Origin: Maribacter sp. 4G9
Lineage (GTDB): Bacteria > Bacteroidota > Bacteroidia > Flavobacteriales > Flavobacteriaceae
Direction of reading: 5' to 3'
DNA: 64,000 nt
Assembly: GCF_002742265.1 (NCBI RefSeq)
Contig: NZ_MDGL01000161.1
Coordinates: forward strand, 1 to 64,000
Part shown: positions 45,223-53,841 of the stretch, piece by piece
Position numbering within the stretch: position 1 is the stretch's first letter
Layout: every line of letters begins with the position of its first letter
Made by a program: the position numbers and the translations under genes
Notes under the pieces: generated by a model
What the model was told of the DNA's origin: nothing
The model's database searches: none
Seen by the model: only the letters and a program-made list of their open reading frames with translations

Positions 45223-46914
45223 TTATTCCCGCAATTCCAAGAGGGAAATGTCGTAGTTGTTGTCCAATACAACCTTGCCGTTTTCTACCGTTACCTCGGT
45301 TTGGGAGTAGGCATCGAACAGTTTTGTACCATCCCCAAAAAAACCTTTCACCCAAATGGATTTTTTACCGTCTGGCAAGTCCAGGGCAATGACCACCTTA
45401 TCCTTTATATCCCCGTTCATATAGGTTCTTCCAAAGGTGTATGGCGATTTGGACAATCTGCGATGTCTACCAGTGCCAACCGCCAAGTGTTCCCTTCTAA
45501 ATTTTCCAAGTTTTCTCCAATGGTCCAAAATATCTTTGGTCGACTCCTTATCCAAATCTTCCCAGTTCATAAAGGAACGCAACGTGGCATCACCTTGTGT
45601 ACTGTCTATGACCAAACTCCTTGCCGTTTCATCACCGTAATAAATTTGGGAAGCCCCTGGGGTAAGCAAGAGCACATTGGCTGCTTTTTTAGGTTCCTTT
45701 CTATCCTTGTCAAATGGACTTCCGTCGTCATGGGAGGTTAGATAGTTGAGCGCGCTTTTACCCTTTAATTTAGTCCTCAAAAGTCTACTGTATTTTGAAA
45801 AAATGGAGTCATATTCCTTGGAGGCATCATTCTTTAATTCAAAATTGATAAGGCTTTTGAAACCATGGTCGAAATAGTCCACTTTTTTGTCGCCAAAATC
45901 ATACTCCCTGCCTCCTGAAATACCATAGCCATAGACCTCGCCCACCATATAGAAAGGGCTATCATCCAAAACGGCATCGGGGTGTTTTCGTTTCCAGGTT
46001 TCAAAGGCATAAGATGCCTCCTTATATAATTCTGCCCATACATTTTCGTTCACATGTTTTACGGTATCTACCCTAAAACCATCTATGCCAAGTTCGTGGA
46101 CGTAATCGGTCAGCCATTTTATGATATAAAATCTTGGGGACCTTGGATAACCCGTTCTTTCAAAAAACAATTGGAGCTCGTCCAGCTCAGTACTCAATCG
46201 TCCCTCTTTTTTCCATTTGGCCAAGAGATGGTCCGGTAATTCCACGGATTCATCGGAAAGTGTTCTTATGTCCGGTAAATTGTTGACCAAAGTACAATTG
46301 GTGGTGTTTTCATAATTGGTAAACTCACAGGTAGGTTCCGTAATAACCCATTCATCCGGCCATACGGGGTCTTCTTCCGTAATAGGTCCGGTGTGGTTGA
46401 CCACTACATCCATTAAAACACGTATACCATGGTCGTGCGCTTTTTTTACCAAATCTGCCAAATCCTTTTTTGTTCCAAAATTGGGATCTAGGGCCGTCCA
46501 ATCCTTGGCCCAATACCCATGATAGCCATAGGTATTTCCCGTACCTTCATCCGTATCGCCATGAATTTGTTCCACAACCGGGGTAAACCATATGGCGTTT
46601 ACGCCCAGTTCGTCAAAATACCCTTCCTCTATTTTTTCAGATATACCTTGAATGTCCCCACCCATGAATCCTCTAAGCTTTCCGGTAGGATTGTTCCTAT
46701 TGAAATTCACGTCATTATCTGGATTTGCATTGTTGAAACGATCGGTCAACAGGAAATAAATATTGGCCCCTTCCCAGGCAAAAGGAAGGTCCTTGTTTAA
46801 AACACTGTCCTTTTTAATTATGGGTTCCTTTGCAACTTCTTTTCGATCTACCTTGCATGAGAGACCAAGGAACAACAAAAAAAGTAGGATAAAACTGGAA
46901 TATTTCATGTGCAT
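45223..46914 (-). CDS. GH13 alpha-amylase-family glycoside hydrolase, lipoprotein
   Basis: A 563-residue lipoprotein (signal ending LGLSC, Cys20) with a GH13 catalytic barrel: region I DVVVNHTG (169-176), nucleophile Asp283 in GFRVDTVKH, acid Glu326 in MVGEVYG and LTSHDDG (392-398). It would cleave alpha-glucans at the cell surface or in the periplasm. No SusC/SusD pair or other glycan genes surround it, so it is not part of a visible utilisation locus. ATGs at 46914 and 46908 are both possible starts. Confidence 0.9.
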   Translation of the reverse strand: MHMKYSSFILLFLLFLGLSCKVDRKEVAKEPIIKKDSVLNKDLPFAWEGANIYFLLTDRFNNANPDNDVNFNRNNPTGKLRGFMGGDIQGISEKIEEGYFDELGVNAIWFTPVVEQIHGDTDEGTGNTYGYHGYWAKDWTALDPNFGTKKDLADLVKKAHDHGIRVLMDVVVNHTGPITEEDPVWPDEWVITEPTCEFTNYENTTNCTLVNNLPDIRTLSDESVELPDHLLAKWKKEGRLSTELDELQLFFERTGYPRSPRFYIIKWLTDYVHELGIDGFRVDTVKHVNENVWAELYKEASYAFETWKRKHPDAVLDDSPFYMVGEVYGYGISGGREYDFGDKKVDYFDHGFKSLINFELKNDASKEYDSIFSKYSRLLRTKLKGKSALNYLTSHDDGSPFDKDRKEPKKAANVLLLTPGASQIYYGDETARSLVIDSTQGDATLRSFMNWEDLDKESTKDILDHWRKLGKFRREHLAVGTGRHRRLSKSPYTFGRTYMNGDIKDKVVIALDLPDGKKSIWVKGFFGDGTKLFDAYSQTEVTVENGKVVLDNNYDISLLELRE

Positions 46915-46959
46915 TTTGCGTTTGGTTAAAGCTATAAAATGCAGATGGAAGGCTAAAAT

Positions 46960-47730
46960 TTATTTTTTCCTATTTAGGACCTTGAATTCCTCGTAGCAAC
47001 TACTAATGGCATCCAAGATCTGGAGATCGTTGGCGGTAGTAATAAAGGATTGCGAATAATTGCAATTGTTTAGGATGTCTTGGATATCCATTTTTTCGAG
47101 TTGAAGCAGTTCTACCAAGGTTTCCCTATCGAATTTGGAGGCCAACAGGTCCCTAATCTTATCATCCTCCTTCATCTGCCTTAGTTTTCGCATCTGATTG
47201 GGCCTCTTGCCGAAAAGGTTTCTGAGTAAATCAGCCGGATTTAAAATGGCGCCCAGAACTTTGGTTACCGCGCTGGGATTTTTATTTCCACCCTCGTATC
47301 CTACCGATAGACCGGATATACTATACTGATAGGCATTATTTATGGGAAGGTTTTTGACATCTATTTCCAAATAACCGGTAAGTTGATAGGGCCTAACGAT
47401 GACCTCCTCTAGGGCATAAGCCAACTCCGTAAGGGCAATCTCCGTGTTCTCAAATTTGAACATATCGTTCGTTACCCTAATTTTTTGGGATTTAAAACCA
47501 AGGTAGGAAAAAAACAGGGTGTCATTGACAGCAGCGGAAATGGAGAATTCACCTTTTTCATTGGTAATGGTTCCAACCACCTGATTCAGGTTTACAACGT
47601 GTACGCTCTCCATGGGAAGATTTGATTGCGCGTTCTTAACGATAGCTTTTATGGTGCTGGTTTCAGAGTCCTCTTGGGCTAAACCAATCAGGCTAAAAAA
47701 ACAGAATAGTCCTATAAAAAAAATGCGCAT
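46960..47730 (-). CDS. CarboxypepD-like-domain secreted protein
   Basis: A 256-residue protein with a signal peptide (ending GLAQ) and an N-terminal carboxypeptidase-regulatory-like beta domain (IKAIVKNAQSNLPMESVHVVNLNQ... FSISAAVNDTLFFSYLGFKSQ), as seen at the front of SusC-type receptors, here without a barrel. The C-terminal part is helical and charged (NQMRKLRQMKEDDKIRDLL). It is probably a periplasmic or outer-membrane-associated protein; function unknown. Confidence 0.7.
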   Translation of the reverse strand: MRIFFIGLFCFFSLIGLAQEDSETSTIKAIVKNAQSNLPMESVHVVNLNQVVGTITNEKGEFSISAAVNDTLFFSYLGFKSQKIRVTNDMFKFENTEIALTELAYALEEVIVRPYQLTGYLEIDVKNLPINNAYQYSISGLSVGYEGGNKNPSAVTKVLGAILNPADLLRNLFGKRPNQMRKLRQMKEDDKIRDLLASKFDRETLVELLQLEKMDIQDILNNCNYSQSFITTANDLQILDAISSCYEEFKVLNRKK

Positions 47731-47770
47731 AAACCTGTCTCTTCAAATATGAAAGGTACAAACAAAATTA

Positions 47771-47797
47771 AAAAATACGCCGAAGCGTATTTTTTAA
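47771..47797 (-). terminator. Terminator of the DeaD-type helicase gene
   Basis: AAAAATACGC (47771-47780) pairs with GCGTATTTTT (47785-47794) around a CGAA loop, 12 bases past the helicase stop on that strand. Confidence 0.88.
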
Positions 47798-47808
47798 TAT
47801 ACAATTAA

Positions 47809-49599
47809 CTAAAAGAAATCACCTTTTCTTTTTTTACTTCTTCGCTTTCCGGAGTTGGGACTACTGGAACTTCCTCGATCTCTTCCTTTGCCTCGGCCTT
47901 TGTCGTCGCCCCTGAAACTATTTTTTCTTTTCCCCTTGTCTTTTCCTCCCTTACTTCGACGGTTGCCACCACCGCCACCGCCACCGCCGGGGTTTTTGGA
48001 AACTTCAACATTCACAAAACGGCCATCGACCTTAAATTCGGTAAATGTGCTAAGAATCTGTTCGGTAACCGCCGCTTCCGTATTAAAGAACGAAAAACTT
48101 TCCTTTACATCCACTTTATACACATCTTCCTTTCCTAAACCAACCGTATCACGGATGAAGTCCTTTAGGGACATCCAGTCATAACCATCCTTCTCACCAA
48201 CGTTGATAAAATAACGAACCGAGCCATTACCGTTATCCGAGTAGGAAACCCTACCATCATCATTGGACCTGTCGGAGGATGAATTTAAATCTTTGGTTTT
48301 ATTATAGTAATTGAAAAACCTGGTGAATTCTACGGAAACAATTTTTTTGATAAGATCTTCACGATCTATTCCTTTTAAAACATCATTGATAGCCGGTAAA
48401 TAGCTGTCAATCTCAGGGTTTATTTTCGTATCCTTTATTTTATTGGCAAGGTGATATAATTGTATTTCACAAATTTCTATTCCTGTAGGGATATTTTTCT
48501 GGATAAAATCCTGTTTTATCTTATTTTCAATGGCCTTTATTTTGCGTAGCTCACTACGTGTGATGATGACCATGGAAATTCCCGATTTTCCAGCTCTGCC
48601 CGTCCTGCCACTTCTATGGGTATAGGTCTCTATTTCATCTGGTAATTGATAGTTGATAACATGGGTGATATCATCCACATCGATACCCCTGGCGGCCACA
48701 TCGGTGGCGACCAACATTTGGATCTGTTTTTTCCTAAAAGCGTTCATGACCAAATCACGCTGATTTTGGCTCAGGTCCCCATGCAAAGCACCGGCGTTGT
48801 AACCATCCTCGATCAATTTTTCCGCCACTTTTTGGGTATCCCTTTTGGTGCGGCAGAAAACTACCGAAAATATATCGGGATTGGTATCTGCCAATCTTTT
48901 TAAGGCTGGATATCGATCCCTACCGCTTACCACATAATATTCGTGCTGCACGGTGGTCGCGCCAGAGTTTTTTGTGCCCACCGTTATTTCCTGTGGGGAA
49001 TGCATAAACTTTTTGGCAATGATAGCTACCTCCTTAGGCATGGTTGCAGAGAACAGCCAGGTGGATTTATCGTTGGGTGTATTTGAAAGAATATCCTGAA
49101 TATCTTCAAAAAAGCCCATGTTGAGCATTTCATCTGCCTCGTCCAGAATGCAATAATCGATTTTTGTGATATCTACTAGACCCCTACTGATCATGTCCTT
49201 CATCCTACCTGGGGTGGCCACTACAATTTGGGCACCTCTTTTGATCTGTCTTGCCTGTTCCGTAATACTGGCACCACCATAAATGGCAACTACGCTTATA
49301 TTCCGTTCGTACTTGGAGTAAAGTTGCAGTTCGTTGGTAATCTGCAAGCAAAGTTCCCTTGTAGGGGAGAGAATCAACCCTTGGGTCGTACGGCTGTTTC
49401 CATCAATTTTTTGAATTAGGGGAAACCCAAAAGCAGCGGTTTTTCCTGTACCCGTTTGCGCCAAGGCTACCAGGTCCGTATCACTTTCCAATAAAATGGG
49501 GATTGCTTTTTCCTGTACTTCGGATGGGGTTTCAAAACCCAAATCCGCGACAGCATCCAATAAGGACTTATCAAGTCCTAATGCTTCAAATTTTGTCAT
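47809..49599 (-). CDS. deaD: DEAD-box RNA helicase (DeaD/CsdA type)
   Basis: A 596-residue ATP-dependent RNA helicase: Q-motif region near residue 20-35, Walker A AQTGTGKT (47-54), PTRELCLQ, the DEAD box (LDEADEML), SAT, and the C-terminal helicase domain ending HRSGRTGRAGKSG. A DbpA/CsdA-type RNA-binding domain follows, then a Gly/Arg/Lys-rich tail (a long run of Gly, then RRSKGG). It probably helps ribosome assembly and cold adaptation by unwinding RNA. It has a candidate promoter and a leader of about 100 bases. Confidence 0.92.
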   Translation of the reverse strand: MTKFEALGLDKSLLDAVADLGFETPSEVQEKAIPILLESDTDLVALAQTGTGKTAAFGFPLIQKIDGNSRTTQGLILSPTRELCLQITNELQLYSKYERNISVVAIYGGASITEQARQIKRGAQIVVATPGRMKDMISRGLVDITKIDYCILDEADEMLNMGFFEDIQDILSNTPNDKSTWLFSATMPKEVAIIAKKFMHSPQEITVGTKNSGATTVQHEYYVVSGRDRYPALKRLADTNPDIFSVVFCRTKRDTQKVAEKLIEDGYNAGALHGDLSQNQRDLVMNAFRKKQIQMLVATDVAARGIDVDDITHVINYQLPDEIETYTHRSGRTGRAGKSGISMVIITRSELRKIKAIENKIKQDFIQKNIPTGIEICEIQLYHLANKIKDTKINPEIDSYLPAINDVLKGIDREDLIKKIVSVEFTRFFNYYNKTKDLNSSSDRSNDDGRVSYSDNGNGSVRYFINVGEKDGYDWMSLKDFIRDTVGLGKEDVYKVDVKESFSFFNTEAAVTEQILSTFTEFKVDGRFVNVEVSKNPGGGGGGGGNRRSKGGKDKGKRKNSFRGDDKGRGKGRDRGSSSSPNSGKRRSKKRKGDFF

Positions 49600-49711
49600 A
49601 ATATGTTATATACTTAATCGCAAATAAGAATGCTGCTTAGAGGGATTATCCTATATAACCTATTTAGACTCGGCGCAACAAATGCTATACTAGCGGCGTT
49701 ATTTAAAGCGG

Positions 49712-49743
49712 CAAAGGTACTGCTAATTAATGAGATGGTACAA
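49712..49743 (-). promoter_or_regulatory. Candidate promoter of the helicase gene
   Basis: On the minus strand TTG (49743-49741) and TACCTTTG (49719-49712) are 21 bases apart, slightly wide for the Bacteroidota consensus. Transcription near 49705 would give a ~105-base leader, comparable to the long leaders of cold-shock helicase genes. Confidence 0.55.
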
Positions 49744-49760
49744 TAAATCTTTTTCCCTGT

Positions 49761-50405
49761 TTATGGTGCCAGACTATATCCGTAAATTGATAGCAAAATG
49801 CCAATGATACCGGTAACTATCATACAAAGGATGAAGGTCTTTTGTAGCAGTGGATTGTCATAAATGATAATACAGACAGCACCCAATACGATACTTATTT
49901 GGAAGAAAAGCATGCCCAAATCGAATTTTTTGGTGGCAAAGTCGTATTCTTCGGCAAGGGCCTCCCATTCGTTGATGCCAACAATCTTCCCCATTTCCCC
50001 GTCCAGGTCTTGGGCCCACGCATCTTTGGGAATGTTTGAAGATCCTACTAAGATTTCCGTTTTTTCGGATTCATACTTTTTTATTTGGTTTTGTACGTTT
50101 GTTATTTTGGCTTGTATGCTACCCATTTTTTCTTGTTGTACAACGCCTGTTTCCATCAAGGCCTGTAAATAGTCCAACTCACTCTCTTTAAGACTTTCCT
50201 TGATGCTTTTGGACTGGTACCAGCTGGAGTAGTTCACAACTTTGTTATGGGCAATCATCATTTCCTCTTCCAGTTCTCCGTTTATCATTTGGGATATGGC
50301 CATCAGGGCCGCAAAAAAGGCAATTAGGACGCCGCCAACGGCTTCCGCTCTTTCTGATGCGACCGAAACTTCAACCGTATCCGTATTTTTTTTAGTTTGT
50401 AGCAT
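49761..50405 (-). CDS. DUF4337 membrane protein
   Basis: A 214-residue protein with three hydrophobic segments (about 24-42 near the N-terminus and two at 160-210) separated by a helical, charged middle part ([33 protein letters not shown]). This matches DUF4337, of unknown function. The start overlaps the end of rdgB by 14 bases, so they are cotranscribed. Confidence 0.75.
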   Translation of the reverse strand: MLQTKKNTDTVEVSVASERAEAVGGVLIAFFAALMAISQMINGELEEEMMIAHNKVVNYSSWYQSKSIKESLKESELDYLQALMETGVVQQEKMGSIQAKITNVQNQIKKYESEKTEILVGSSNIPKDAWAQDLDGEMGKIVGINEWEALAEEYDFATKKFDLGMLFFQISIVLGAVCIIIYDNPLLQKTFILCMIVTGIIGILLSIYGYSLAP

Positions 50406-50979
50406 GGTGTGTGTTTAAATGGGTGATTAGTTTGGAAAAGGCCTTGCCCCGGTGGCCTATTTTGTTCTTTATTTCTAGTGGAAGTTCTGCAAACGTTTCC
50501 TTATATCCTTCTGGTCTAAATATGGGGTCGTAGCCAAATCCCTTATCGCCTTTTTTAGAAGTAATTATTTCCCCTGTAACAATGCCTTCAAAAAATAGTG
50601 TTTTCCCTGTTAGATTTAAGGAGATTACGGTTTTGAAATGTGCGGAACGATTCTCTTTGTCCGCTAGGTTTTTCAATAGTTTGTCCATATTGGCGTGGGC
50701 ATCGTTCCGTGTTCCTGCGTATCTTGCGGAATAGACACCCGGCTCGCCGTTGAGAGCGTCCACTAACAGGCCTGTATCATCCGCGAAACAGGGTAAATTG
50801 TAGTTTTTGTAAACGTAATCCGACTTCAGTTTTGCATTGCCCTCCAAGGTGTTGGCAGTTTCGGGAATGACTTCGGTAATACCCAAATCGTTCAGTGAAA
50901 CCAATTCTATACCACTAGGTAGTAATTGTTGTACCTCCCTTACTTTGTTTTGGTTGTGCGTGGCAAAGACAAGTTTCAT
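50392..50979 (-). CDS. rdgB: Non-canonical purine NTP pyrophosphatase
   Basis: A 195-residue RdgB/HAM1-family enzyme that hydrolyses dITP, XTP and similar damaged nucleotides to monophosphates and diphosphate, keeping them out of DNA. Visible are FATHNQNK (substrate loop), [34 protein letters not shown] and GHRGKA. Length fits. It overlaps the following DUF4337 gene and is divergent from the methyltransferase-like gene at 51043. Confidence 0.94.
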   Translation of the reverse strand: MKLVFATHNQNKVREVQQLLPSGIELVSLNDLGITEVIPETANTLEGNAKLKSDYVYKNYNLPCFADDTGLLVDALNGEPGVYSARYAGTRNDAHANMDKLLKNLADKENRSAHFKTVISLNLTGKTLFFEGIVTGEIITSKKGDKGFGYDPIFRPEGYKETFAELPLEIKNKIGHRGKAFSKLITHLNTHHATN

Positions 50980-51042
50980 TTTGGAACTATTTAATCATTT
51001 GAATTATGGGGCAATGAGCGTCAAAAATAGTAATTTTATGCA

Positions 51043-51495
51043 ATGGAGTTAAAAGTGCCCCCTGTACTGGTTTTTTTGAGTTTTGCGATTGTGATGTATC
51101 TGGTAAGTTTGTTTTTACCAGTGGGCTTTTTTGATTTCTTCGGACGTTTTATTTTGGCAAACATACTACTGTTTTGCGCCGTGCTCATAGGTTTGGTTTC
51201 CCTCTTCCAGTTTTTTAGAAATAAGACCACTGTGGATCCCATGCATCCTGAAAAAGTAAACCAACTGGTGACCTCCGGACTTTATAAATATTCCAGAAAC
51301 CCAATGTACTTGGCCCTGTTGATGGTTTTGCTCGCTTTGGGCCTTTACCTGGGTAATGCCTTCAATACCCTTATTGCCGCCGGTTTTGTTGGGTATATGA
51401 ATCGGTTTCAGATCATCCCTGAAGAAAGAATTCTCCTGGCACGGTTTGGAAAGGACTTTAAGTCCTACCAAATTGCTACGCGAAGGTGGTTTTAA
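51043..51495 (+). CDS. ICMT/PEMT-type membrane methyltransferase-like protein
   Basis: A 150-residue membrane protein with four helices (about 8-28, 37-57, 85-105, 110-125) and the RNPMYLALLM and EERILLARFGKDFKSYQIATRRW segments characteristic of isoprenylcysteine carboxyl methyltransferase/phospholipid methyltransferase-like proteins. Such proteins bind S-adenosylmethionine at the C-terminal part. The acceptor is unknown. Confidence 0.8.
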   Translation: MELKVPPVLVFLSFAIVMYLVSLFLPVGFFDFFGRFILANILLFCAVLIGLVSLFQFFRNKTTVDPMHPEKVNQLVTSGLYKYSRNPMYLALLMVLLALGLYLGNAFNTLIAAGFVGYMNRFQIIPEERILLARFGKDFKSYQIATRRWF

Positions 51496-51585
51496 TGGTG
51501 TTTGAAATTATCGGAATAATTAATATCCAAAAATATTATCTATTTAGCTTATAAATTAATATATTAGCTTTTTAAATAATACATT

Positions 51586-52191
51586 ATGATAGCGATAATC
51601 ACTGGAGATATCATAAACTCAGAAGGGCATCATTCTTCTGAATGGGTCGATATCTTAAAAGGATACTTTGCGCGTTTTGGTCCCTCGCCCATGAACTGGG
51701 AAATTTATAGGGGGGACGAGTTTCAATTAAAGGTGACCAAGGATAACGCCTTATTAACGGCTATAAGCATAAAGGCCCTCATAAAATCCGTTAAGGATTT
51801 GGATGTGCGCATGGGAATTGGAATAGGTCTGGAAACGTATATAGGTTCCGGGGTAAGTGAATCCAACGGTCCGGCCTATCAGCGTTCGGGGCGTAAACTG
51901 GAATCCATCAAAGATGGAAAGGTGAACCTCAGTATCGCCACCGGAAATGAATTTTATGACCGCACCCTAAATTTAATGCTCCAATTGTCCTTGGATTTTA
52001 TGGATGATTGGAGTGTTGTATCGGCAGAGATTATGGCACTGGTCTTGGATAACCAAACGGCATCCCAAAAGGAAATAGCCAAAAAACTGGGCATAAAACA
52101 ATCTGCGGTAAGCCAAAGATTAAAAAGAGCCCGATTACATTTGGTTATGGACTTGTTGGAGTATTATCAAAAGGTAATAAAGGAAATTTGA
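51586..52191 (+). CDS. SatD-like protein with C-terminal helix-turn-helix
   Basis: A 201-residue protein. The N-terminal part (MIAIITGDIINSEGHH, YRGDEFQLKVT, MGIGIGLETYIG) fits the SatD family, distantly like a nucleotide-cyclase fold without its catalytic residues. The C-terminal part (QKEIAKKLGIKQSAVSQRLKRAR) is a sigma/LuxR-like helix-turn-helix. It probably regulates its neighbour, since its stop overlaps the DUF3307 start by 4 bases. The ligand is not known. Confidence 0.72.
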   Translation: MIAIITGDIINSEGHHSSEWVDILKGYFARFGPSPMNWEIYRGDEFQLKVTKDNALLTAISIKALIKSVKDLDVRMGIGIGLETYIGSGVSESNGPAYQRSGRKLESIKDGKVNLSIATGNEFYDRTLNLMLQLSLDFMDDWSVVSAEIMALVLDNQTASQKEIAKKLGIKQSAVSQRLKRARLHLVMDLLEYYQKVIKEI

Positions 52192-52895
52192 CCATGCAGC
52201 TATTCGTAAAATTGTTATTGGCACATTTTATAGGAGATTTTATACTGCAACCTACCAAGTGGGTCATTCATAAAGAAGCCAACAAAGCAGGCTCCAAATA
52301 CCTGTATCTGCACGCACTTGTTCATTTTGGTTTATATATGCTCGTGCTTTGGGATATACAAAAGTGGTGGCTTGCCCTTATTTTAACCATTAGCCATCTT
52401 TTTATTGATATGGCCAAACTTTATGTAAACCCAATGTTCAAAAACAAAAGCATCCCATTTTTCCTGGATCAAGTTTTGCACCTGGTGGCCATATATATTT
52501 GTGTGTATTACCCACAACTGTATGAACACACCTTAAGCCTGATTACCGGGTTGGATTGGCCACTTGTTTTGGCTATCGTATTTGTAACCTCCCCATCGGC
52601 GATTATAATGGGCAAGCTCTTGGAAGGTATGTCCACCCAAATAAATACCGACCATAAATCGCTTCCAAATGCCGGTAAATACATTGGCATTATAGAAAGA
52701 TTGTTCGTTTTGACCTTTATAATTTTAGGGAGGTGGGAAGCTATAGGCCTTTTGATTACGGCAAAATCCGTCTTTAGATTTAATGACCTCAAGGAAAGCA
52801 ATAGTAGAAAACTGACGGAGTATATTTTAATTGGAACCTTGGTAAGCTTTGGACTGGCTATTTTGACGGGGCTTTTGTACTTAAACATCAAATAG
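52188..52895 (+). CDS. DUF3307 membrane protein
   Basis: A 235-residue membrane protein with six hydrophobic segments and the DUF3307 features AHFIGDFILQPTKWVIHK near the start and HLFIDMAKLYVNP. It is encoded with a 4-base overlap after the SatD-like gene, a conserved pair in many bacteria. Function is unknown; the Asp/His-containing segments could bind a metal. Confidence 0.75.
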   Translation: MTMQLFVKLLLAHFIGDFILQPTKWVIHKEANKAGSKYLYLHALVHFGLYMLVLWDIQKWWLALILTISHLFIDMAKLYVNPMFKNKSIPFFLDQVLHLVAIYICVYYPQLYEHTLSLITGLDWPLVLAIVFVTSPSAIIMGKLLEGMSTQINTDHKSLPNAGKYIGIIERLFVLTFIILGRWEAIGLLITAKSVFRFNDLKESNSRKLTEYILIGTLVSFGLAILTGLLYLNIK

Positions 52896-52901
52896 TTCAA
52901 A

Positions 52902-53684
52902 ATGAAAAATGCAGCCTTCCTCATTATCATATTTTTTGTCTCTAATTCCTTATTGACCGCACAGAGTAACTATTTCACGTCTTTTGATGGAACCAAGATC
53001 AGTTATTCCGATGAAGGTTTTGGGGAGGCCGTACTTTTATTGCATGGATTTTTAAGCTCTGGAAAATCATGGGACAATACCCAGGTAAAAAAAGACTTGT
53101 TATCCAAGGGATATAGGGTAGTTATTCCCGATCTAAGGGGCTGCGGGCAATCCGATAAACCCCAGGAGAAAAGGTTTTATCAGCACAATGCTGAGGTACA
53201 GGATTTAAAACTCCTGATGGACCATTTAAAAATACAGGACTACGCTGCAATTGGCTATTCTAGAGGGAGTATTATTCTAGCGGAGCTTCTTATGGAAGAC
53301 GCAAGAATCAGTAAGGCCGTATTAGGGGGAATGGGAATCGATTTTACAAACCCCAATTGGGAAAGGAGAGTGGCCTTCGCGAACGCCTTTAAAGGGGAAG
53401 TTGCTGAAATGACCCAAGGAGCGGTAGATTACGCAAAATCGATAGATGCCGATTTTAGGTCACTCCATTTGCAACAAAAGTACCAGCCTTCCACGAGCAA
53501 GGCAGCACTTGGAAGAATAAAGACCGAAATTTTGGTGATAGCAGGGGATACCGATTTTGACAATGGAAATCCAGAAGCCCTAAAAATGGTATTTAAAAAA
53601 TCGGAACTGGTAATAGTTCCGGGTGACCATAATGGTACCTGGAAAACACGGGAATTTTCAGATGAAATACTCAAGTTTTTATAA
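52902..53684 (+). CDS. Secreted alpha/beta hydrolase
   Basis: A 260-residue alpha/beta hydrolase with a signal peptide (cleavage near Ala20), the oxyanion motif LLHGFLSSG (46-54), nucleophile elbow GYSRGS (Ser120), acid in AGDTDFDNG and His in PGDHNGTW. It lies six bases after the DUF3307 gene and probably shares its transcript. The signal places it in the periplasm or outside; substrate unknown. Confidence 0.8.
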   Translation: MKNAAFLIIIFFVSNSLLTAQSNYFTSFDGTKISYSDEGFGEAVLLLHGFLSSGKSWDNTQVKKDLLSKGYRVVIPDLRGCGQSDKPQEKRFYQHNAEVQDLKLLMDHLKIQDYAAIGYSRGSIILAELLMEDARISKAVLGGMGIDFTNPNWERRVAFANAFKGEVAEMTQGAVDYAKSIDADFRSLHLQQKYQPSTSKAALGRIKTEILVIAGDTDFDNGNPEALKMVFKKSELVIVPGDHNGTWKTREFSDEILKFL

Positions 53685-53841
53685 TAGTGCCAGTCCGGCA
53701 TACAAAGAGGTGTTTTTATAATTAATTCAATCCAGCTTCTTTTTGTTGAAATTTTCATCGGGCTATACAAACGTCCGATTTAATTTTTACTTTTGCCACT
53801 TGATTTTGAATACTCCTTTATAGCTTATAAAGCTTCTCAAA

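Noticed and set aside
45223-47730. Polysaccharide utilisation locus around the GH13 amylase
   Set aside because: There is no SusC/SusD pair, sensor or second glycan enzyme nearby. The CarboxypepD-like protein lacks a receptor barrel.
47920-48010. Gly-rich run at the end of the helicase as a tandem DNA repeat or frameshift
   Set aside because: The frame continues cleanly into an Arg/Lys-rich tail typical of RNA helicase C-termini, so it is a normal low-complexity region.
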